DNA of 10,361 nt, from contig JAEEHG010000011.1 in assembly GCA_016280695.1 (NCBI GenBank), positions 1 through 10,361 of the forward strand, given 5' to 3'. Positions 5,408 through 10,361 of this stretch are shown one piece after another (the stretch's first letter is position 1; every line of letters starts with the position of its first letter). The notes below the pieces were generated by a model. That model had not been told where the DNA came from and did not search any database. It saw only the letters and a list, made by a program, of their open reading frames with translations. The translations under genes were made by a program, and so were the position numbers. The stretch comes from Solobacterium sp. Its GTDB lineage: Bacteria; Bacillota_I; Bacilli_A; Erysipelotrichales; Erysipelotrichaceae.

Positions 5408-6419
5408 ACTTGATCCCATCCGGGTTTCTGACCGTGAAGTTCCACGAATCCCGGCACATGTCATCAATATTGTACTGTGCCTTCCAGCCCAGCAGTGACG
5501 CCGCCTTTTCCGTGTCTGCGTAGCAGGTGGCGATATCCCCCGGCCGGCGTTCCATGATCTGATACGGCAGTTCATGGCCGCAGGCTTTCTCATACGCATG
5601 CAGAACCTGCAGGACACTGTAGCCGTTGCCGGTGCCGAGGTTGACCTTCTCCGCACCCTTATGCTCCAGGGCATAGGCAACCGCGGAAATATGTCCCTTC
5701 GCGAGGTCCACGACATGGATATAGTCACGCACCCCGGTCCCGTCGACCGTCGGATAATCGTTACCCCAGACGCGCAGGTATTCCAGCGTTCCGTTTGCTA
5801 CCCGGGCAATATACGGCACCAGGTTGTTCGGGATGCCATTGGGCACTTCCCCGATCAGTCCGGACGGATGTGCGCCGATCGGATTGAAATACCGCAGCAG
5901 CATGACGCTCCACTCCGGGTCCGCAGTGCAGATATCTTCCAGAATCATCTCATTCATCAGTTTTGTGGAACCGTAGGGATTCGTGGTATGTACCTCGAAA
6001 TCCTCCCTGATCGGCACACTCTTCGGCGCCCCGTACACAGTGGCACTCGACGAGAATACCAGGGTCTTGACACCATGGGCGGCCATTGTCTCATAGAGGT
6101 TGATCGAACCGGCAATATTGTTTTCGTAATACAGCAGCGGCTTGGCAACGGATTCCCCGACAGCCTTGTATCCGGCAAAGTGGATAACCGCGTCAATGTC
6201 GTTCTCCCGGAAGATGGTTTCCAGTCCTTCCCGGTCCAGCAGATCGGTCTTATAGAACTTCGGCCTGGTGCCGGCGATGGTTTCAATCCGGTCCAGCACC
6301 GCTTCACTGGAATTGTAAAGATTGTCCATGACCACGACTTCATAGCCGGCCTGGATCAGTTCAACACATGTATGGGAACCGATATACCCGGTTCCGCCAG
6401 TTACCAGAATTCTTGTCAT
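5406..6419 (-). CDS. galE: UDP-glucose 4-epimerase
   Basis: A 337-residue cytoplasmic short-chain dehydrogenase-type epimerase, normal length for the family. It interconverts UDP-glucose and UDP-galactose with bound NAD in the Leloir pathway, feeding galactose use and envelope sugars. Visible motifs are the nucleotide-binding GGTGYIG (8-14), the acidic MDNLYNSS turn (31-38), D59 and FAG (81-83), SSSATVYG (123-130, catalytic S125), and the YxxxK pair Y149/K153 in NPYGSTKLMNE. Substrate-side segments RYFNPIGAHPSG and RRPGD (291-295) are present. The gate residue that is Tyr299 in E. coli GalE is Cys299 here (DIATCYAD), as in the human enzyme, so UDP-GlcNAc/GalNAc epimerisation is plausible. RBS AAGGAG (6430-6425) lies five bases before the ATG. 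It is the last gene of the operon, 12 bases after rseP, and its stop is in the terminator stem. Confidence 0.95.
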   Translation of the reverse strand: MTRILVTGGTGYIGSHTCVELIQAGYEVVVMDNLYNSSEAVLDRIETIAGTRPKFYKTDLLDREGLETIFRENDIDAVIHFAGYKAVGESVAKPLLYYENNIAGSINLYETMAAHGVKTLVFSSSATVYGAPKSVPIREDFEVHTTNPYGSTKLMNEMILEDICTADPEWSVMLLRYFNPIGAHPSGLIGEVPNGIPNNLVPYIARVANGTLEYLRVWGNDYPTVDGTGVRDYIHVVDLAKGHISAVAYALEHKGAEKVNLGTGNGYSVLQVLHAYEKACGHELPYQIMERRPGDIATCYADTEKAASLLGWKAQYNIDDMCRDSWNFTVRNPDGIK

Positions 6420-6431
6420 CTTGTCTCCTTC

Positions 6432-7493
6432 TCATCCGAACAGACGGATAATATCATTCCAGGTCGCATAGACCATCACTGTGATCAGCAGGATCCAGCA
6501 TGCGCCCATCAGACCCATTTTCACTTTTTCGTTCAGTTTCCGGCCGGCCACTGCCTCCCCGAGCAGCAGCACCACCTGGCCGCCGTCCAGCACCGGCAGC
6601 GGCAGCAGGTTGAAGATGCCGACATTCAGTGACAGTTCGGCAATCAGGAAGAAATAGCTGGCCAGGCCCATGGCCGCGAATTCCTCAGTGGCATTGTATA
6701 TTCCGACCGGGCCGCTGAGCTGGTTCAGCCCGCTGCCCCGGAACAGGGCCAGGATTGTGCTGACCATCAGCCGTATGATCATGCCCATCTCCATAAGTCC
6801 GTAACGCCAGCAGTTCAGGAAATTCACGACATTGACACTTGCCGCCCGGCCGACAATACCGATCCGGTACGCTTCCTGTTCCTCGTCGTATTCCGCCTGG
6901 ACAACCAGCGTCTCTGTTGCCCCGTCACGGGAAACCGTATAGGTCAATTCCTCTTCGGCATACTGGGACAGGAACATCTGCAGGTCCAGATAGGAATCCG
7001 GCCGGATGGAAGCACCGCCGGATGCTTTGACCTTGATGATCCGGTCACCAGATTCAAACCCGCCAAGTTCTGCCGGTGAACCCGCCACTACTTCCTCGAC
7101 AACCGGCGGCGGTGACTGCACATATACACCGTTATGCAGAAAGATCAAGGAGAAGACCAGCCAGGCCAGCAGGAAATTCATGGTTACACCGGCCAGCATG
7201 ATAATAATCCGCTTCCATACAGCCTGGTCCCCGATCCGCCTGCCGGCCGGCACTTCGACATCCGGATAGGCCTCATCACCATCCTGCTCGCCGGCCATGG
7301 CCACAAAGCCGCCGACCGGGATAGCCCGTATGCTGTAAACCGTTTCCTTCCCCTTTTTCTTGAAGATTGCCGGTCCCATGCCGAACGCATACTCGAAACA
7401 GTAGACACCGAATTTCTTCGCCGCCAGCAGATGTCCCGCTTCGTGGATGCAGATGATCACTGACAGCAGCAGAACAAACAGGATCATTGTCAT
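6432..7493 (-). CDS. rseP: RseP/RasP-type site-2 zinc metalloprotease
   Basis: A 353-residue multi-pass membrane protease that cuts transmembrane segments of anti-sigma factors, leftover signal peptides and related substrates. The zinc motif HEAGH (17-21, catalytic E18) sits in the first membrane segment. A PVGGFVAMAGE segment (59-69) follows, then a second membrane segment (about 95-118), one PDZ domain (about 128-200, with GSPAELGGFESGDRI), the conserved LSGPVGI (259-265), and NLLPLPVLDGG (295-305) supplying the third zinc ligand D303. A final membrane segment lies at about 326-343. One PDZ domain and this length match Bacillus RasP rather than the two-PDZ E. coli RseP. The ATG overlaps the dxr stop by four bases (ATGA). 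A GGGGGAC stretch eight bases upstream probably acts as RBS; a second ATG two codons in is possible. Finding rseP after dxr is normal in Bacillota. Confidence 0.95.
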   Translation of the reverse strand: MTMILFVLLLSVIICIHEAGHLLAAKKFGVYCFEYAFGMGPAIFKKKGKETVYSIRAIPVGGFVAMAGEQDGDEAYPDVEVPAGRRIGDQAVWKRIIIMLAGVTMNFLLAWLVFSLIFLHNGVYVQSPPPVVEEVVAGSPAELGGFESGDRIIKVKASGGASIRPDSYLDLQMFLSQYAEEELTYTVSRDGATETLVVQAEYDEEQEAYRIGIVGRAASVNVVNFLNCWRYGLMEMGMIIRLMVSTILALFRGSGLNQLSGPVGIYNATEEFAAMGLASYFFLIAELSLNVGIFNLLPLPVLDGGQVVLLLGEAVAGRKLNEKVKMGLMGACWILLITVMVYATWNDIIRLFG

Positions 7494-8647
7494 TGCTTTG
7501 TCCCCCGGATCAGGTAATCCGCATAACCGCGGCCCCAGGCATCCGCATCAAGCAGATCCTGTACATCGTGCACTTCTTTCTTCCCGGCCCGGAAAACAGC
7601 CCGCACGAGGATATCCTCGATATCAAGGAATGAGATTTCCTTTTCCCGGAAAGCCAGATTGGCAACTTCATTGGCGCCGTTCAGCACCGCCGGCAGCGTC
7701 CCGCCTTTCTTTGCGGTTTCATAGGCCAGCCCCAGCAGCGGATATCTTCTGGTATCCGGCGCGCTGAAATGCAGACTGCCGACAGCCGCCAGGTCCAGCG
7801 GTTTTTCCTGTTCCAGCTCGAATCTGTCAGGCCAGCTCAGCGCATACTGGATCGGCAGGCGCATGTCGGGATTGCCTAATTGAGCCATGACCGAATGATC
7901 CCGGTATTCAACCATGGAATGCACAATGCTCTCCGGGTGCATCAATACATCGATCTGCTCATACGGCAGGCCGAACAGCCAGTGTGCCTCCATGACTTCG
8001 AAGCCCTTGTTCATCATGGTGGCGCTGTCAATGGTGATCTTGGCCCCCATGTTCCAGTTCGGATGGGCCAGGGCCTGCTCCACGGTCACATCCCGCAGCT
8101 CATCCCGGGACAGTCTGCGGAATGAGCCGCCGGAAGCGGTGATGATCAGCCGCTTGACCTGGCTTGTCTGATTGCCCTGCAGGCACTGGAAGATTGCCGA
8201 GTGCTCACTGTCGATCGGCAGCAGTTTCCGCCCGTGTTCACGCAGTGCCTGATCAATCAGCTCACCGCCGACGACCAGTGTTTCCTTGTTGGCCAGGGCT
8301 ACATCATGGTCACTGCGGATGGCGTGCCAGGTCGGCAGGAACCCGGCAAAACCGACCAGCGCATTGACAAGGATGTCATAGTCCCGCCGTTCCGCCAGGC
8401 TGCACATGCCCTCCTCACCGGAAAGAATCGTCATATGCGGGTATTCCTGCCGCAGCAGGACCGCATCTTCCTCCCGCTCAACCGTCGCTTCGGAAACGGG
8501 AAATTCCGCCTGGATGCGGCGGAACATGTCAATATTTCTGCCCACCCCGAAAGCGGTCAGCATGAATTTATCCGGATGCATGCGGATCACATCAAGTGTC
8601 TGCGTGCCGATGGAGCCGCTGGCTCCAAGCAGTATCAGTCTTTTCAT
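7490..8647 (-). CDS. dxr: 1-deoxy-D-xylulose 5-phosphate reductoisomerase
   Basis: A 385-residue cytoplasmic enzyme that converts DXP to 2-C-methyl-D-erythritol 4-phosphate using NADPH and Mn or Mg, the committed step of the MEP isoprenoid pathway and the target of fosmidomycin. Visible motifs are the NADPH loop GASGSIG (8-14), LANKETLV (118-125), metal ligands D146 and E148 in PIDSEHSA and E217 in MNKGFEVMEA, the phosphate-binding SGGSF (172-176), the flexible-loop segment HPNWNMG (195-201), and MHPES with a following HSM (236-244). Length is normal for the family. Its ATG shares one base with the cdsA stop (TGATG), and its own stop overlaps the rseP start. A GGGGG run five bases upstream is the only RBS-like signal. 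It presumably supplies IPP for the UppS encoded two genes upstream. Confidence 0.97.
   Translation of the reverse strand: MKRLILLGASGSIGTQTLDVIRMHPDKFMLTAFGVGRNIDMFRRIQAEFPVSEATVEREEDAVLLRQEYPHMTILSGEEGMCSLAERRDYDILVNALVGFAGFLPTWHAIRSDHDVALANKETLVVGGELIDQALREHGRKLLPIDSEHSAIFQCLQGNQTSQVKRLIITASGGSFRRLSRDELRDVTVEQALAHPNWNMGAKITIDSATMMNKGFEVMEAHWLFGLPYEQIDVLMHPESIVHSMVEYRDHSVMAQLGNPDMRLPIQYALSWPDRFELEQEKPLDLAAVGSLHFSAPDTRRYPLLGLAYETAKKGGTLPAVLNGANEVANLAFREKEISFLDIEDILVRAVFRAGKKEVHDVQDLLDADAWGRGYADYLIRGTKQ
7502..7506 (-). promoter_or_regulatory. G-run ribosome binding site of rseP
   Basis: GGGGG eight bases before the ATG at 7493, inside the end of dxr. It can pair with the CCUCC anti-Shine-Dalgarno using one G-U wobble. 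A matching G-run is found before dxr (8657-8653). Confidence 0.5.
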
Positions 8648-9432
8648 CAGAACCCCCAGAATATAAGCATGGCATTGAAGACCATCAGGCAGAACAGCAG
8701 GCTGTCAATGCGGTCAAGCACACCGCCGTGGCCCGGCAGGAGCGAACCGTAGTCTTTGATGCCATAACGTCTTTTGATCAGCGAGAACGCCAGGTCCCCG
8801 ACTGCCCCGACCGCCGGCAGGACAGCACTTCCGGCCAGCAGCAGGCTTCCTGGCAGGGCCGGGCAGAAATATCTGCCGAATACATAGGAAACAGCCAGGC
8901 CGGCCAGATAACCGCCCACAAAGCCTTCCCAGGTCTTGTTCGGTGAAACCCGGGGAATCATTTTGTGCCTGCCCATGAACGAGCCGAAGAAATATGCCCC
9001 GGTATCACAGATGAAGCAGGCAAAGCCCACATACAGTATAACCATCCCGCCAAGTCCGGCGGCATAGACCCGGCTGATGGCCTGCATGGCCAGTACCAGG
9101 ATCATACTGATGAAATATGTATAGACTGCCGTATCAATCACAAACGGTTCATGGAACAGGCAGATTACGATCAGAATACACAGAAAAAGAGCTGCCGCAC
9201 AGGCAAACTGTGTGTCCGGCATATGGCCCATAAGTTCAATGGCAGCCCCGAGGAACAATGTCAGGATCCAGTGCGGTTTCTGATCCGGCAGGGATGCAAT
9301 CTCGTACGCTGCCAGCATTACCGCCGCCAGCACCAGGATCTGCACAGCCACACCGCCGTAGAGAAACATCGGTATTACCGCTGCCGCCAGAACCAGCCCT
9401 ACCAGTGATTTGACCAGCATCTTTTTATTCAT
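8647..9432 (-). CDS. cdsA: Phosphatidate cytidylyltransferase
   Basis: A 261-residue multi-pass membrane enzyme that makes CDP-diacylglycerol from CTP and phosphatidic acid, the branch point to all phospholipids. About seven hydrophobic segments can be seen. The family signature is intact near the C-terminus: SLIKRRYGIKD (217-227, with K220, R221, K225, D226), then GSLLPGHGGVLDRID (229-243). Upstream are CDTGAYFFG (142-150) and SPNKTWEGFVGG (163-174), both typical of CdsA. The frame is open further upstream to 9585, but that extension runs inside uppS, is arginine-rich and not membrane-like. The ATG at 9432 has GGAGG eight bases upstream, giving a normal-length protein. It overlaps the end of uppS by eight bases and touches the dxr start, so it is translationally coupled on both sides. 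Confidence 0.96.
   Translation of the reverse strand: MNKKMLVKSLVGLVLAAAVIPMFLYGGVAVQILVLAAVMLAAYEIASLPDQKPHWILTLFLGAAIELMGHMPDTQFACAAALFLCILIVICLFHEPFVIDTAVYTYFISMILVLAMQAISRVYAAGLGGMVILYVGFACFICDTGAYFFGSFMGRHKMIPRVSPNKTWEGFVGGYLAGLAVSYVFGRYFCPALPGSLLLAGSAVLPAVGAVGDLAFSLIKRRYGIKDYGSLLPGHGGVLDRIDSLLFCLMVFNAMLIFWGF
8653..8657 (-). promoter_or_regulatory. G-run ribosome binding site of dxr
   Basis: GGGGG five bases before the ATG at 8647, inside the last codons of cdsA. No AGGAGG-type site is nearby; coupling through the TGATG overlap probably does most of the work. Confidence 0.45.
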
Positions 9433-10129
9433 TCTTGATGCCTCCGAAACGCCGGTCCCGGCCATAATACTCATCCACGCACCGCCGCAGGACCTCCGGG
9501 GTAAAATCAGGCCACGCTTCCGGGATGAATTCCAGTTCAGCATAGGCAATCTGCCACAGCAGATAATTGGATATCCGCTGTTCACCGCCGGTCCGGATCA
9601 GCAGATCCACCGGCGGGAAGTCCTTTGTCATCAGGTACTGTTCAAACCCGGCTTCATCAATACCCTGCTCTGCCCTGCCTGCTGCCACGTCAGCCGCATA
9701 GTCATTGACTGCCCGCAGAATTTCATCATGAGAGCCGTAGTTGATCGCAATGATCAGATTCAGTCCGTCGTTGGCCTGTGAGCGTTCCGCCGCATCAAGC
9801 AGGACTTTGCGGGTCGCGGCCGGCAATGCCGAAAGATCGCCGATCAGCCGGATCCGGTAACCGCGCTGCAGGAACTCCTCCATATATCTGCCGAACAGGT
9901 ATGCCGGCAGTTTCATCAGGTAGCCGACTTCGTCAGCTGACCGTTTCCAGTTTTCCGTCGAGAAAGCATACAGCGTCAGATACTTGATGCCGAGTTCATC
10001 CGCCGCGATCGCCACAGTTCTGATATTATCCGCACCGGCCAGATGCCCGGCTGTCCGCGGCTTGCCCTGCGCTTTTGCCCACCGGCCGTTGCCGTCCATG
10101 ATAATCGCCACATGTCTGCATTCGTTCAT
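9425..10129 (-). CDS. uppS: Isoprenyl transferase (undecaprenyl diphosphate synthase)
   Basis: A 234-residue soluble cis-prenyltransferase that adds IPP units to farnesyl diphosphate to make undecaprenyl diphosphate, the carrier lipid for peptidoglycan and other wall polymers. The first conserved block HVAIIMDGNGRWAKAQG (6-22) includes D12, G13, N14, G15 and R16, which bind diphosphate and Mg. Next come AGHLAG (27-32, H29), LTLYAFSTENWKR (51-63) and the C-terminal block DLLIRTGGEQRISNYLLWQ, with the RTGGE and RISN residues for IPP binding. All key residues are present. The length is slightly below the usual 240-260 because the N-terminus is short. It is the first gene of the operon; the leader from the promoter at 10164-10156 is about 20 bases, and AGAGG (10143-10139) lies nine bases before the ATG. 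It overlaps cdsA by eight bases. Confidence 0.97.
   Translation of the reverse strand: MNECRHVAIIMDGNGRWAKAQGKPRTAGHLAGADNIRTVAIAADELGIKYLTLYAFSTENWKRSADEVGYLMKLPAYLFGRYMEEFLQRGYRIRLIGDLSALPAATRKVLLDAAERSQANDGLNLIIAINYGSHDEILRAVNDYAADVAAGRAEQGIDEAGFEQYLMTKDFPPVDLLIRTGGEQRISNYLLWQIAYAELEFIPEAWPDFTPEVLRRCVDEYYGRDRRFGGIKNE
9441..9445 (-). promoter_or_regulatory. Ribosome binding site fixing the cdsA start
   Basis: GGAGG on the minus strand within the last codons of uppS, eight bases before the ATG at 9432-9430. It favours that start over the longer open frame reaching 9585. Confidence 0.8.
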
Positions 10130-10155
10130 ATGCTTCTTCCTCTCGATTAAATTAG

Positions 10156-10186
10156 ATTATAGCATAGAAACAAGAGGGCCTGTCAC
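10156..10186 (-). promoter_or_regulatory. Promoter of the uppS-cdsA-dxr-rseP-galE operon
   Basis: On the minus strand 10164-10156 reads TGCTATAAT, a perfect extended -10. GTGACA at 10186-10181 differs from TTGACA at one base, but the 19-base spacer is long, so the extended -10 is probably the main element. The start would be near 10149. It lies just downstream of the rubredoxin terminator, so the operon is separately transcribed. Confidence 0.7.
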
Positions 10187-10193
10187 GGGGCAC

Positions 10194-10220
10194 AAAAAAA
10201 GGAAGCGGCAGCTTCCTTTT
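10194..10220 (-). terminator. Rho-independent terminator of the rubredoxin gene
   Basis: On the minus strand AAAAGGAAGC (10220-10211) pairs with GCTTCCTTTT (10206-10197) around a four-base loop, and the T-run extends to 10194 (seven T). It begins six bases after the stop codon. Confidence 0.88.
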
Positions 10221-10226
10221 CCAACA

Positions 10227-10361
10227 TTATTCAACCTTTGTAAAGATATCTTTCGGAGCTCCGCAGACCGGGCAGACCCAGTCTTCCGGAAGGTCTTCAA
10301 ATGCTGTGCCGGCAGCGATACCGTTTTCCGGATCGCCGAGGGCCGGATCATAAACGTATCC
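10227..10361 (-). CDS. Rubredoxin, 5' end beyond the window
   Basis: The visible 44 codons run from the window edge to a TAA at 10229-10227. The sequence opens with [14 protein letters not shown], continues with [13 protein letters not shown], and carries [10 protein letters not shown] with the second iron-binding CxxC pair (visible residues 30 and 33). This is the classic rubredoxin pattern. Free-standing rubredoxins are about 52-54 residues, so only some nine residues, including the first CxxC, should be missing. It could instead be the C-terminal rubredoxin domain of a larger protein such as a rubrerythrin or flavoprotein fusion, which the window cannot exclude. Rubredoxins are small one-electron carriers in the cytoplasm of anaerobes, often serving oxygen or peroxide reduction, so the gene points to an anaerobic or microaerophilic host. 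It is followed at once by its own terminator. Confidence 0.93.
   Translation of the reverse strand, partial: GYVYDPALGDPENGIAAGTAFEDLPEDWVCPVCGAPKDIFTKVE

Noticed and set aside
5574..6632. 352-codon open frame on the plus strand
   Set aside because: It is antisense to galE and the end of rseP, both confirmed by catalytic motifs, and its protein resembles no family.
9433..9585. N-terminal extension of CdsA to an ATG at 9585
   Set aside because: The extra residues are the out-of-frame reading of uppS, arginine-rich and unlike CdsA; GGAGG at 9445-9441 supports the start at 9432.
1..10361. CRISPR array, tRNA, IS element, phage or riboswitch
   Set aside because: Nearly all bases are in confident genes and the gaps are under 100 bases; I saw no regular DNA repeats, cloverleaf, transposase or long structured leader.

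Overview
This window looks like chromosomal housekeeping DNA from a Gram-positive bacterium of the phylum Bacillota. The evidence is an uppS-cdsA-dxr-rseP isoprenoid/envelope cluster, a PASTA-repeat protein, a large secreted glucosaminidase, AGGAGG-type ribosome binding sites and TATAAT -10 boxes. G+C is fairly high by eye (mid-50s percent), which would fit a high-GC member of the Erysipelotrichia, but that placement is a guess. TGA is used as an ordinary stop codon. I see no tRNA, rRNA, insertion sequence, CRISPR array or phage gene.

Layout, left to right. Bases 1-423 (+) are the 3' end of a PASTA-domain protein (Ser/Thr kinase or penicillin-binding protein), closed by a perfect hairpin terminator. 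Bases 481-1170 (+) encode a metallo-beta-lactamase-fold hydrolase with a TATAAT box just after that terminator. A two-way hairpin at 1172-1196 then separates it from everything to the right, all of which is on the minus strand.

Reading the minus strand in transcription order from the right: the end of a rubredoxin gene (10361-10227) with terminator; a promoter at about 10186-10156; then uppS, cdsA, dxr, rseP and galE as one tight operon with overlaps of 8, 1 and 4 bases and one 12-base gap, ending in a terminator whose stem contains the galE stop. A second promoter at 5379-5371 then starts a two-gene unit: a 334-residue membrane-anchored protein of unknown function, and 13 bases later a 1050-residue secreted GH73-type glucosaminidase.

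How they work together: Dxr commits carbon to the MEP isoprenoid pathway, UppS makes the undecaprenyl carrier lipid for wall polymers, CdsA makes CDP-diacylglycerol for phospholipids, RseP processes membrane proteins, and GalE supplies UDP-galactose (and possibly UDP-GalNAc) for envelope sugars. The downstream pair and the PASTA protein act on or sense the finished cell wall, so nearly the whole window concerns envelope building and remodelling. Most of it is ordinary. The least explained parts are the 334-residue protein and the C-terminal half of the glucosaminidase, which holds three diverged copies of one domain and an EGF-like cysteine motif. No gene-free stretch exceeds 100 bases.
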